This document shows, one piece after another, positions 42,606-51,431 of a DNA stretch of 64,000 nt. Source of the DNA: JASLEW01 sp963732005 (GTDB lineage Bacteria; Acidobacteriota; Thermoanaerobaculia; Multivoradales; UBA5704); contig CAVSXT010000005.1 of the NCBI GenBank assembly GCA_963732005.1, forward strand, positions 2,480,001-2,544,000. Reading direction: 5' to 3'. The position numbers and the translations under genes were made by a program. The notes beneath the pieces are model-generated. The model saw only the letters and a list, made by a program, of their open reading frames with translations. It did not search any database and was not told the DNA's origin. How positions within the stretch are numbered: the first letter of the stretch is position 1; every line of letters starts with the position of its first letter.

Positions 42606-44740
42606 GCGGGTCGCCGACGCTCGCCACGCTCCTCTGGCCGGTGGATCGGCTCTCCCAGGCTCTCGCGGCATGCGGCGGCGAGCCCGTGGACCCGGACGCT
42701 CCTGCCGGTTCCGGGGGGCATGGCTGGGAAGCCTTGATGGATGGGCGAGGCGGGAACCTGCGAGAGATCGAGGTCGAACCCGTCGAGGTGCCATGGCCCG
42801 AGGCCGGTCGCGCGCTCCGCAGTCTCGCACCGGCGGTGCTGCAACTCGAGGAGCCCAACGCTGGCCAGCTGGTCCTGCTGCGCGGCGGCGGGCGCCGGGT
42901 GGTGGCGCTCGGGCCGGATGGGCGGCGGCACCGGTTGCGTGCCGCGCGGCTTGCGGCCGAGCTGGTCCGGGGTATCGCGGAGCCGCTGGCAGCGAAAGTC
43001 GACGGGTTGCTGAGGGATCTGGTGCTGACGCCGCGCCGGCGCCGGCGGGCGCGGCGGGCGCTGCTGGCCGCCCAGCTCGCGGCGAGGCCAGGGCTCAGGG
43101 CGCAGGTGGTGACACATCGCGCCGGCCTGCTGCGGCGCGATGCCGGTCTCGTCCGGCCGATTGCGGCGTGGCTGGCCGCGGTGGCGGCCTGGCAGGCGTT
43201 GGCGCTCGCCAGCTGGGCTCTCCTCGGGCGCGGTGTGCTCGATGGCGGCCTGGAGTCCGGCTGGCTGGCGGCCTGGGCGCTGCTGCTCGCCACGCTGGCG
43301 GTGGTGCAGGCTGGGGAGCTGGCGGCGGTGGCGGCGGCGGGACAGCGGGCCGCGAGGTGGCTGCGACAGTTGCTCTTCGCGGCCCTCCTCGCGCTCGAAC
43401 CCGACCGGCTGCGTGGCGAGGGTGTGGGGCGCCTCCTCGGGCGACTCCTCGCGGCCGAGACGCTTGAGCGGGCGCTGCTCGCCACGGGTGCGGCGGTGCT
43501 GGTCGCGGCGGCCGAGCTGGCCGGCGCTGTGGCGGCGCTCGCTCATGGCGCCTGTGCCCGCGTGCACCCTGCGCTGCTGGCGCTGGCGGTGGCGAGTGCG
43601 CTGCTGCTGGCCTCGAAGCACCAGCGGGTGCAGGGCGCCTGCGTGGCCGCAGAGCTCGAGCGGACCGACAGGATGGTCGAGGCGGTGGCGGGGCATCGGA
43701 CGCGACGGGTCGAAGGCGGCAAGCACCTTGCCGCGGGCGAGGACGCGGCTCTCGCCGGCTATCACCTGCTGGTAGGGGACGCGGGCCGGTGGGAGAGGTG
43801 GTTGCGCACGGCCCTGCCGCGGCTATGGCTGCTGGCGGGCCTGGCTGCCCTGGCCGTGGTTGGCGGGGAGGTGGCTCCCGGCCGGATGGCAGTGTCGCTG
43901 GGAGGGTTGCTCCTGGCGCGGGCGGGCCTCGGGCGCCTCGGCTTGGCGCTGTGCGAGCTGTCGCGCGGCCGGGTTGCCGCGCGCGAGGTGTTGCCGCTCC
44001 TTGGCGGCCGGCACGGCAGAGCCGCGCCGGCGGACCGCGGTGCGGCGGGCGGCGAGGCGATCCTGGCGGCGGCGCGGCGCGGGGCGGCGTGCTTGATCGA
44101 GGCGCGTGCGCTGGAGTGCCGGGTGCCGGGCGGCTTGCGGCCCGTGGTCGCTGCCGCGAACCTGGAGATCCGGCCTGGCGAGCGAGTGCGGATCGACGGT
44201 CCCTCCGGCGCCGGCAAGAGCACGCTCGCCAGTGTCCTCGCCGGCCATCGCCAGCCCGCTTCGGGGCTGCTGCTGCTCTGGGGCCTCGATCGCGCGACGC
44301 TGGGTACCGCCGGATGGCGACGGCGGGTGGTCGCGGTACCGCAGCTGCACGAAAATCACCTCTTCGCCGACACGCTGGCCTTCAACCTGCTGCTGGGCCG
44401 CGGCTGGCCGCCGGCGGCCGGCGATCTGGTCGAGGCGGCGGCGGTGTGCCGCGAGCTCGGCCTGGGAGGGCTGCTCGAGGGCCTGCCGGCGGGGCTCGAG
44501 CAGCGCATCGGCGAGGCCGGCTTGCAGCTCTCGGACGGCGAGGCGAGCCGCGTCTGCCTCGGGCGAGCCCTGCTGCAGGGCGCCGACCTGCTGATTCTCG
44601 ACGAGAGCCTGGCGGCGCTGGATCCGGAGACGCGCCTGCGGGTGATCGAGGTGGTGAAGCGGCGGGCGGGGGCGGTGGTGCTCATCGCCCATGGCGAGCC
44701 GGTCGGTGACTTTGGCGGTGAGACCGGCGGCGACCCCTGA
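42602..44740 (+). CDS. Second ABC exporter ATPase-permease of the NHLM-like system
   Basis: 712 residues. There is no peptidase domain; the first ~190 residues form a cytosolic domain, as in the non-peptidase NHLM transporter. Hydrophobic segments occupy about 190-430. The ATPase has Walker A 'IDGPSGAGKSTLAS' (about 530-543), signature 'LQLSDGEASRVCLGRAL' with Asp in place of the usual second Gly, Walker B 'LLILDESLAAL' and H-loop 'VLIAHGEP'. The degenerate copy at 49792-50104 retains the canonical LSGGE. It would pair with the C39-ABC protein in export. Confidence 0.85.
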   Translation: MSGSPTLATLLWPVDRLSQALAACGGEPVDPDAPAGSGGHGWEALMDGRGGNLREIEVEPVEVPWPEAGRALRSLAPAVLQLEEPNAGQLVLLRGGGRRVVALGPDGRRHRLRAARLAAELVRGIAEPLAAKVDGLLRDLVLTPRRRRRARRALLAAQLAARPGLRAQVVTHRAGLLRRDAGLVRPIAAWLAAVAAWQALALASWALLGRGVLDGGLESGWLAAWALLLATLAVVQAGELAAVAAAGQRAARWLRQLLFAALLALEPDRLRGEGVGRLLGRLLAAETLERALLATGAAVLVAAAELAGAVAALAHGACARVHPALLALAVASALLLASKHQRVQGACVAAELERTDRMVEAVAGHRTRRVEGGKHLAAGEDAALAGYHLLVGDAGRWERWLRTALPRLWLLAGLAALAVVGGEVAPGRMAVSLGGLLLARAGLGRLGLALCELSRGRVAAREVLPLLGGRHGRAAPADRGAAGGEAILAAARRGAACLIEARALECRVPGGLRPVVAAANLEIRPGERVRIDGPSGAGKSTLASVLAGHRQPASGLLLLWGLDRATLGTAGWRRRVVAVPQLHENHLFADTLAFNLLLGRGWPPAAGDLVEAAAVCRELGLGGLLEGLPAGLEQRIGEAGLQLSDGEASRVCLGRALLQGADLLILDESLAALDPETRLRVIEVVKRRAGAVVLIAHGEPVGDFGGETGGDP

Positions 44741-45179
44741 GTCGCTCGCCGTAACCGGCGGCCGGAGCAGCGCCTGCCGGAGGTCTCGTTTGCTCGTGGA
44801 GCTGCGGAACACACCTTCAACAAGGATGGCTTTGGTACATCCTGCCAAGCTTTATCTTCTCTGAGTTCTTTCCGGGCCTCAAGCGCATCGGAGGACAGGC
44901 GTCGATGAGGTGCTGAGGGCCGCAGCGGCGGCGGCGCGCCAGCATTGAGGATCGGCGTTAGCTCTCTTCGCGATATGAGTCAGGAGACCGAGTGCCTGGT
45001 TTCGCTGATCGGAGGGAAGGTTCCCGAGTATCAGTGCAATAGGCTGCTGATTGGGAGTTCCGCCGCTATTCAGGTTCGTCACAACCTGGCTGACGAGCTG
45101 GCGGTATTCCTGGGGCACAGAGGGAGACGGGATGGGCTCGCCGCTGCGGCGGTAGGATGGAGCTTACGCGTTTTCGGCC
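44741..45179. other. Lower-GC junction between exporter and TIR-STAND locus
   Basis: About 440 bp, strikingly less GC-rich in the middle (44800-45120) than either flank. One possible minus-strand ORF is listed separately. No promoter or terminator can be assigned. Confidence 0.5.
44879..45118 (-). CDS. Possible 79-residue hypothetical protein
   Basis: A GTG at 45118 opens a 79-codon frame whose first ~58 residues look protein-like ('EYRQLVSQVVTNLNSGG', 'IALILGNLPSDQRNQALGLL'), followed by an Ala run. There is no Shine-Dalgarno. It is co-directional with and downstream of the TIR-STAND gene. I do not recognise it. Confidence 0.35.
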   Translation of the reverse strand: MPQEYRQLVSQVVTNLNSGGTPNQQPIALILGNLPSDQRNQALGLLTHIAKRANADPQCWRAAAAAALSTSSTPVLRCA

Positions 45180-48100
45180 TCACGCGCTCCAAGTTGAGGC
45201 GCGGGCCGTCGGGGAGCCTTCCGGCGCGAGCTTGGCGCGGAGCGCATCGACCTCGGCGGCGTCCCGTTCGGCCGCTACATGACCCGTTTCGCGCTCCAAG
45301 CTCACCAGGACCTGCATGAACCTCACGGCACGAGCAAGGTCGCCTTGCGAAGCCAAGGCCAGCCCGAGGTTCCAGCTGGCCTTGGCTTCGCCCCAGCGGT
45401 CCCTCTCTGCCTGGGCGATGACCAGCTGCTGCTCGTAGACTACAGCGGCGAGTCCTGGGTTGCCGAAGTCGGCATAAGCTGATCCCAGGTTGCCGAGAAC
45501 CGCGCTCTCTCGACGGCGGTCACCAATCTGGCGGGCGATGGCGAGAGACTGTTCGTAAAGATCTATGGCGCGCTGGGTCTCGCCGATACCGGCGTAAGCC
45601 AACCCCAGGTTGCCGAGAACGGTGCCCTCACGGTGGCGGTCGCCAAGCTCGCGGATCATGGCGAGAGACTCTTCGTAGAGCTCGATGGCACGCTGGCTGT
45701 CGCCGAGATCCAGGTAGTCATCCCCGAGGTGACCGAGATGGATCGCTTCGGCGGCGCGGTCCCGGCGCCGCCGGGCTGCAGCGAGCGCCGCTTCACGCCA
45801 CAGGATTCGTTCCCCAGGAGGCAGGCGTAGCGCCAGGCAGTCGACCGCTGCGTCGGGATAAGTATCGCAGAGGACCTGAGCTTCGGCGTCGCCCACCGGC
45901 TGCGCGGCAGCCCACGCCTGCCCAGCCTGGATATTGGGCCAGTCTGCGTCGAAAAGTTCGAGCCCACGAACGACTCCCTCGCCTCGCTGGTGGTAAAGCG
46001 CCTCGGCTCTGCGGAGGACCACCAGATAATGGGCGGCGTGCCTGCGGCGTGCTGCGGCCCTGTCCGCTTCGTCCAGCTGCCGGTCCGCAAAGGAGCGGGC
46101 GAGGTCATGGAGACGGTAGCGGACGAGACCCTCCTCCCGATCGAGAAGGCTGCTCGCCATCAGTTCGCCGAGCGCATCTTCACCCGCACGTTCCCCCAGC
46201 TCCCAGACTGCGCTGGCGGCTGCGGCGTCGAAGGTGCCCGGGAATACGGCAAGCAGCGGCCACAGGAGGCGGACGTCTGCAGGCAGGAGACCGCAGCTTG
46301 CAGTGAGCGCCGCATCCACAGATCCGAGACGCTCGACGTCCTGCGCAAGCTGGCGGGCGTACACGCTTGGAGCTAGGCCCGACCTTTGCGCAAGAACGCT
46401 GCCGGCCAGCCGTAGGGCCAAGGGGAGGCCGTCGCACAGACGGGCGAGCGCGTCAGCGGCGGAGCCGATGCGCGGGCTGATCCGGAGCAGGAGAGCGCAG
46501 GCTTCCTCGGCCGTCAACCCGTCAAGATTGACGGCGAAGAGTCCCGGAAGCGTGAAGCGCAAGCGCGAAGTAACCAGCAAAGCACATCCCCGTGGCGGCA
46601 GCAGCGGCTCCACCTGCTCCTGCCCGGCGGCATCGTCGAGGAATACAAGCACCCGTTTGCCATCCAGAACGGGTCGGTAGAGCGCCGCCACGTCAGCTTC
46701 CTGCTCCGGCACCTGTGCCTCCGGCATGAGCGAACGTACGACGTACGCACTTGCTTGGGCCGCTGAGAGCGGCGAGGTGCTCGCCTGCAGGTCGAGGTAG
46801 ATCTGGCCATCGGGATAGTCCTGGGAGATCGCCTCGGCGAGCTTTAAGGCGAGGGTCGTCTTGCCTACTCCACCCCTTCCATACACGCCCAGGATCGGCG
46901 CAGCTCCCCCCGTGGCCGTGGCCGCGCGCTTGAGGGCCTCGAGCTCGCGCGAACGGCCCGTAAAGTCGGCCGGCGGGTGTGGGAGCTGGTGCAGGTTGGC
47001 GTGCCGCGCCGCCCCGGTGTGCGGGCGCAGCGAAGGCACTCCTCCGGACGCGACGTTGCCACTTAAGACTTGCTCCAGGACTTCACGGGCAATACGGGCC
47101 AGCTCCTTGTCGGCAGTGGCGGAGGAAAGCCCCGAGAGTGCCTTCCCGCCTGTCGGCCGGGCCTGGATGGAGGCGAGCGGGGAGGCCTGCCAAGCGCAGG
47201 GCTTCACGATCACCGCGATGACGGTGAGCCCCTCACGTTGGCGGCGTTGCAGCAGCTCCCCTACCTCCGTGAGGATGAAGTCGGAGGTGAGAAACGACGC
47301 GCTGACCAGCAGCACGGCCACGCGGGCCTCCGCCATCGCGGCCTGAATCTCTGCCCGCCAATCGATGCCTGGCTGGATCCGCCCGCCATCCCAGATGCGC
47401 AGCAGGCCTTCGCGCTCAATCACGGCTAGGTGCGCGACGAGCCGGTTCTTCCATCTCTCGTCGTCGTGGCTATAGCTGATGAAGACGCCTCGATCCCGGT
47501 AGTTCGCTTGATAGCTCTCGGCAATGAAAGCGAGCTCCTCGCGGTTGAGATCCTGCGCCCTGGTGCGGGCTGACTCCTGGGCACGCTGTAGCACCGTACC
47601 GCGCAGTAGAAGATCGCCGCCGGCGCCGCTGCTCCGCCACTGAGCGATGGTGTCGTCGAGCCGCTGCCGCCACTGCAGGAACTCGCGGTCCTGCTCAACC
47701 CAGTCTTTCAGAGGAGCCCAGTCGCCCACCAGGACGGCATCGTCAAGCTCGACGAAATGGTCGTCATTGAGGCGCACAGGTCGGAGGACACCGGTTGCTT
47801 CCAACTTCTCTACGATTGCGACCGCCGTCTCTCCGAGATCCCTGACGTTCACCCTCCGGGCGGTGTCGGGCCCGTCCTCCGGGCCTTGGGCGACACGCAC
47901 CAGGCGCGTGAAGATACCCCTCGCGACCACCTCCTCGGTGGGCGACAATCCGGCGATCGCGGCGTAGGCCCGGCGGACCGACTCTCGCTCCGCGGCGCCG
48001 ATCTCTGGCGGTCGGGGTGTCTCCCAGGGCTCCGAAGGTGCGAGAAGGCGGTCGGTGAACTCCACGTAGCTGCTAGTCAGGGAAGCCTTTTCTGCGCCAC

Positions 48101-49037
48101 GCTCGGTCAAGACAGCGATCTGCTCGCCGTAGGCGTAGTCGCGAATCTGGAGCAGTTGCACGTTGTTGAAGTAGTCGGTCATGTCGCATTTGTCTAGCCC
48201 ATAGACACGCTGGAAAAGGTCCTCGAAGCGGCGCTGATAGCCGCAGCTCGGGTCGAAGCGCCAGTACTCGCGTTGAGCTTGCAGATCCCATTCGATGCGG
48301 GAGGGGAGTGGATAGACGGTGAGCGGTCGCAGGTCGCTGGATCGACGGCGGTAGGTCGTGGCCCTTTCGATCTGCTCGAGGGCTCCCTCGATGCTCTGGA
48401 GGTTGGGGGTGAAGACGACCGCCAGCTTTTCCGGCAGGAGCATGGTGCAGATGCCGCTGATATCGGTGATGCCGGTCCGGGAGTCGATCAAGACGTACTC
48501 GTACTGCTCAGCCAGCCAGCGGGCGAACCAGGCGATCAACCACGGCGCACGGTTGTAGAGCGCCTCCCAACCGAAAGTGTTGACCCGCTGCGGATAGTCG
48601 TCCCCGTACCGCCCGGCTTTGAGGAGGTGGAGAGAGTCGATGTCGGTCTCGAGCACGAAGGGACCGAGGTCGAGGGCTTTGCGGAGGCGCTGTTCAGAAT
48701 CACGCCCTGGCTCCTCGTGGCCGGCGGGTAGGCCGGCTACGATCTCATCGAGTTTCCAAAACAGGTCGATGAGGCCCGGCGCATGGTCGAGCGCCTTGGC
48801 ATAGTCGTCAGCGGTACCGAGTCGACGCTGGAAGCGGTCGCGGAAGAAGCGGTGCAGGCCTGGGGCTTCGAGGTCCCAATCGACCATCAAGACGCCTCTG
48901 CCTGCGGCCTGTGCCTGGCGCTGGGCAAGCAGGCAGGCGACGTTGGCGAGAGCCATCGAGCGGCCGGTGCCGCCCTTGTAGGAATAGAAAGTGATGATCG
49001 AGCCAGGCGCTGGCGGCGGCAGAGGGGGACTCCTCAT
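45180..49037 (-). CDS. Multidomain STAND protein: ParA-like P-loop, TIR, NB-ARC, TPR repeats (FxsT-like layout)
   Basis: 1285 residues from ATG 49037, fixed by GGGAG upstream and an ATGA overlap with the preceding stop. Domains: a deviant-Walker ParA-like NTPase ('FYSYKGGTGRSMALANVA', 14-31; 'VLMVDWDLEAPGL'; 'YVLIDSRTGITDISG'), a linker with 'LLRGTVLQRAQE', a TIR domain ('RGVFISYSHDDERW' about 515, with candidate catalytic Glu in 'SDFILTEVGEL'), an NB-ARC NTPase ('GVYGRGGVGKTTLA' about 718; 'RVLVFLDDAAG'; 'GLPLALRLAG'), then TPRs ('AIELYEESLAMIRELGDRH' and repeats, about 1080-1255). The KGG-GR plus NB-ARC plus TPR order resembles FxsT proteins of Actinobacteria and NLR-like immune proteins. 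A defence or signalling role through NAD+ cleavage is inference. Confidence 0.85.
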   Translation of the reverse strand: MRSPPLPPPAPGSIITFYSYKGGTGRSMALANVACLLAQRQAQAAGRGVLMVDWDLEAPGLHRFFRDRFQRRLGTADDYAKALDHAPGLIDLFWKLDEIVAGLPAGHEEPGRDSEQRLRKALDLGPFVLETDIDSLHLLKAGRYGDDYPQRVNTFGWEALYNRAPWLIAWFARWLAEQYEYVLIDSRTGITDISGICTMLLPEKLAVVFTPNLQSIEGALEQIERATTYRRRSSDLRPLTVYPLPSRIEWDLQAQREYWRFDPSCGYQRRFEDLFQRVYGLDKCDMTDYFNNVQLLQIRDYAYGEQIAVLTERGAEKASLTSSYVEFTDRLLAPSEPWETPRPPEIGAAERESVRRAYAAIAGLSPTEEVVARGIFTRLVRVAQGPEDGPDTARRVNVRDLGETAVAIVEKLEATGVLRPVRLNDDHFVELDDAVLVGDWAPLKDWVEQDREFLQWRQRLDDTIAQWRSSGAGGDLLLRGTVLQRAQESARTRAQDLNREELAFIAESYQANYRDRGVFISYSHDDERWKNRLVAHLAVIEREGLLRIWDGGRIQPGIDWRAEIQAAMAEARVAVLLVSASFLTSDFILTEVGELLQRRQREGLTVIAVIVKPCAWQASPLASIQARPTGGKALSGLSSATADKELARIAREVLEQVLSGNVASGGVPSLRPHTGAARHANLHQLPHPPADFTGRSRELEALKRAATATGGAAPILGVYGRGGVGKTTLALKLAEAISQDYPDGQIYLDLQASTSPLSAAQASAYVVRSLMPEAQVPEQEADVAALYRPVLDGKRVLVFLDDAAGQEQVEPLLPPRGCALLVTSRLRFTLPGLFAVNLDGLTAEEACALLLRISPRIGSAADALARLCDGLPLALRLAGSVLAQRSGLAPSVYARQLAQDVERLGSVDAALTASCGLLPADVRLLWPLLAVFPGTFDAAAASAVWELGERAGEDALGELMASSLLDREEGLVRYRLHDLARSFADRQLDEADRAAARRRHAAHYLVVLRRAEALYHQRGEGVVRGLELFDADWPNIQAGQAWAAAQPVGDAEAQVLCDTYPDAAVDCLALRLPPGERILWREAALAAARRRRDRAAEAIHLGHLGDDYLDLGDSQRAIELYEESLAMIRELGDRHREGTVLGNLGLAYAGIGETQRAIDLYEQSLAIARQIGDRRRESAVLGNLGSAYADFGNPGLAAVVYEQQLVIAQAERDRWGEAKASWNLGLALASQGDLARAVRFMQVLVSLERETGHVAAERDAAEVDALRAKLAPEGSPTARASTWSA

Positions 49038-49675
49038 TGCGAGCTCCCGCGGTTTGCGAAGGGCGAGGGGGGAGGTGCGATCCGCCGCACCCATGAGAGC
49101 ACGTCGGCTTCGCTTGGCAGCTCGAAGGAACCGCAACCCGCGAAGGTTTCCGATGGCAGCCGACTGAAGACGCGGCAGCGTCCGGCGATATAGCGCCCGA
49201 TGTCAATGATGTGCTGCTGAAAAGCGAGGTTGCGGCGAATGTTTGCATTGAGCGCGTAGGGTTCCAGATTGTGACAGATGCGCTTTTTTCTGATCTCTGC
49301 CGGTATCTGCTCGAAGCCGCGCACCGCCAGCAGAACGATCAAGCCGTTGAGGCGCTCCGCGGTCGGCAGCAGCCGCAGCCGCTGGCGTTCGAGCCTCTCC
49401 ATGGCCTTGAATTCACGCGCACAGAAGAGGTGGTCCCGGTCGAAGTAGGGGGGCCAGTAGAGGACCACCATACAAACGCTCCGGCAGATCGCGGCGGCGA
49501 GCTTCTGGTTGTAAAACTCCGCCCCCTTGAGCCGATCCTTGTCGCGATAGACGCTTTCCGAAACCTGGAGCTCGAGCTCTCCGCTCAGTTGCCCGATGAT
49601 CTGGTCGGTAAGAGCCCGCCCGCGATCGAACTGGGTATGGCGGTAACTGACGAAGCAGCAGTGCTCGAACGGCAT
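49034..49675 (-). CDS. TIR-like domain protein partnered with the STAND gene
   Basis: 213 residues from ATG 49675 (GGAGG 5 nt upstream; a GTG two codons earlier is less likely). The fold pattern is TIR: 'HCCFVSYRHTQFDRG' (box 1), 'YRDKDRLKGAEFYNQKLAAA', 'ICRSVCMVVLYWPPYF' and 'CAREFKAMERLE' with a Glu in the usual catalytic position. The C-terminal third is not recognised. The stop overlaps the STAND gene start (ATGA), so the two proteins are made together; this gene may supply the effector and the other the sensor. Confidence 0.75.
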   Translation of the reverse strand: MPFEHCCFVSYRHTQFDRGRALTDQIIGQLSGELELQVSESVYRDKDRLKGAEFYNQKLAAAICRSVCMVVLYWPPYFDRDHLFCAREFKAMERLERQRLRLLPTAERLNGLIVLLAVRGFEQIPAEIRKKRICHNLEPYALNANIRRNLAFQQHIIDIGRYIAGRCRVFSRLPSETFAGCGSFELPSEADVLSWVRRIAPPPSPFANRGSSQ

Positions 49676-49718
49676 CCTCACCTCCGTGGCGAGCTTGCAG
49701 GTGGGTGAGCTCTCTGGG

Positions 49719-50399
49719 TCACACGCAGTGTCGCTCTGGCCGGATCGGGTTCGGGTTCAGGGCTATCTTACCTGATGGGATGGTGGGAGCGGAGGCGGTG
49801 GTGGCGGAGTATGGCCTGGGAGCGCTGCTCGAGCGCCTGCCGACGGGCCTCGAGCAGCGCATCGGCGATGCCGGCTGGCAGCTCTCGGGCGGCGAGGCGA
49901 GCCGCGTCTGCCTCGGGCGAGCCCTGCTGCAGGGCGCCGACCTGCTGATCCTCGACGAGAGCCTGGCGGCGCTAGATCCGAAGACCCGCATGCGGGTAAT
50001 CGAGGTGGTGACACGGCGGGCGGGCACGGTAGTGCGCATCGCCCATGGCGAGCCGAGCGGGAACCTCGGCGGTGGGGCCGCTGGCGACCTCTCAGTTGCT
50101 CGCAACCACCGGAACAGTCCCTCCCGGCATGCCCGGCGGTCGTGGCCGGTGCCTGGGTTCATCGCGGCGACCTGGCAGGCGCCGCCGCAGTGCCTGGCGG
50201 TGCACCGTCCTTGCCCACGGAGGGCGAGCCCCTCGATGTCGAAATCGAGGGCTTCAGTCAACGCCTCCCTGGCGCTGGGGTGCTCGAGCGCACTCTGCAG
50301 CCTGGACCTGAACTCATCCGAGGCTGCCATGAGAGCCTGCTTCCGGGTGAGCCGCAACGTCAGCCGGAGGTCGATGGTCACGCGGAGTCGTCTTCCCAT
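49719..50399 (-). CDS. Hypothetical plasmid-like protein whose 3' end runs antisense into an ABC remnant
   Basis: ATG 50399 is preceded by TGGAGAG. The first ~100 residues look genuine ('RLRVTIDLRLTLRLTRKQAL', 'FRSRLQSALEHPSAREALTE', Cys/His 'CTARHCGGACQ'). Beyond about 50104 the frame is simply the antisense of the duplicated ABC fragment, so the original stop was probably lost at a recombination junction. Function unknown. It is co-directional with the following gene upstream. Confidence 0.5.
   Translation of the reverse strand: MGRRLRVTIDLRLTLRLTRKQALMAASDEFRSRLQSALEHPSAREALTEALDFDIEGLALRGQGRCTARHCGGACQVAAMNPGTGHDRRACREGLFRWLRATERSPAAPPPRFPLGSPWAMRTTVPARRVTTSITRMRVFGSSAARLSSRISRSAPCSRARPRQTRLASPPESCQPASPMRCSRPVGRRSSSAPRPYSATTASAPTIPSGKIALNPNPIRPERHCV
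49792..50104 (+). pseudogene. Duplicated 3' fragment of the exporter ABC ATPase gene
   Basis: The + strand repeats the last ~300 bp of the ABC gene (44430-44745), including 'GLEQRIG', 'LSGGEASRVCLGRALLQGAD', 'LLILDESLAALDP' and 'IAHGEPS', and continues a few bases past the parent stop with TGA changed to TCT. Identity is high but clearly diverged. No start or membrane domain is present. It lies on the opposite side of the TIR-STAND locus from the parent gene. Confidence 0.8.
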
Positions 50400-50548
50400 C
50401 TGTCTCTCCAGTTCATTGTGTGGGCCATGGACGCTCCCGTGCCACCGCCGGTGGCGCCGGCCGCGCGCGGTCGCGGCCGGAGCACGGCCGGGCCTCGCAG
50501 CGGCGGCGAGAGCGGAGGTGGTACGCGGCACTGCGACCGGTGTGCGCG

Positions 50549-51250
50549 TCACCACCTCTCATGGGGATAGATGAACAAGGCGTATTCGCGGTCCTGGCCG
50601 TCGCTGGCCGTGAGCCGGACGGTCTGGAAGCCTTCGTCGGTGCCGAAGGCTTCGGAGATGAGCGCGAGATACCGGGCGTGCCCGAAGGCGATGGCCTCCT
50701 GGGGGAGGAGCTCGTTGGTGTTGTGCTGCACGGCGATCGCCTCGACGTGAAAACGGACACTGCCGATCGACAGCCCTCCGAGGAGGCGGTGCCAGGGCTC
50801 CTGGTCGCCGACCTCCTCGAGCTGCTGGAAGGCGGCGAGCGGGAGCTCGATGGGCGGCAGCTGGGCGAAGTCCTCCCGGACCTGCTCGAGGACGCTCTTG
50901 TAAGCGCGCAGGCAGCTGAAGATCGGCTCGTCGACGGCGAGGGAGTCGAGGTCGACGGGGACGCTGACGACGCCGAAGGGCTGGTCGATGGCTTCGAGCT
51001 GGCCCCCAAGCGAGGCGAAGCGACGGCCCGGACGGGTGGCGCAGTCGCCGTGGCTGCCGTCGAAGGTGATGCCCTGGCGAGCCAGGTCGGCGAGCGGGTC
51101 GTGGGGCTGGATGTCGTCGAAGACGAGAGTGCAGAGCGGGCGGTCGGGGAGGTCGTGACGTTCGGCGGGCTCGACGCCGAAGGCCTCGACGACCGCGGCC
51201 TGGTCGGTGGGACGGATGCGGATGGTCAGGTTGCAGCTGTCGAAGCGCAT
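50549..51250 (-). CDS. Hypothetical protein, 233 residues
   Basis: ATG 51250 has GAGGTG upstream. The sequence is well balanced and clearly coding ('MRFDSCNLTIRIRPTDQAAV', 'LVFDDIQPHDPLADLARQGI', 'HGDCATRPGRRFASL', 'YALFIYPHERW'). No signal peptide, membrane helix or nucleotide-binding motif is seen. It resembles accessory proteins carried by plasmids, but I do not recognise the family. The shorter gene at 50399 follows in the same direction after 149 bp. Confidence 0.7.
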   Translation of the reverse strand: MRFDSCNLTIRIRPTDQAAVVEAFGVEPAERHDLPDRPLCTLVFDDIQPHDPLADLARQGITFDGSHGDCATRPGRRFASLGGQLEAIDQPFGVVSVPVDLDSLAVDEPIFSCLRAYKSVLEQVREDFAQLPPIELPLAAFQQLEEVGDQEPWHRLLGGLSIGSVRFHVEAIAVQHNTNELLPQEAIAFGHARYLALISEAFGTDEGFQTVRLTASDGQDREYALFIYPHERW

Positions 51251-51431
51251 GGGGCACCTCGTCGCGATCGCAATCGCAGGACGGCTGGCGCGCCGAGTGC
51301 GCGCTGCCGGGAGGCCCGCGGCTTCCCGCGGGCCTCGCCCTGGTCTTCTCTCTGCCCTGGCTGGCGGTCGCAGCCGCACGCCTGACCTGTGCCAGGATAG
51401 AGCCCGCACGACGAGGCAAAGAACAGTCGCC

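Noticed and set aside
38286..43765. Minus-strand ORFs of up to ~1200 codons opposite the exporter genes
   Set aside because: Arg/Pro/Ser-rich shadows with no recognisable domains; the + strand has HlyD, C39 and ABC motifs.
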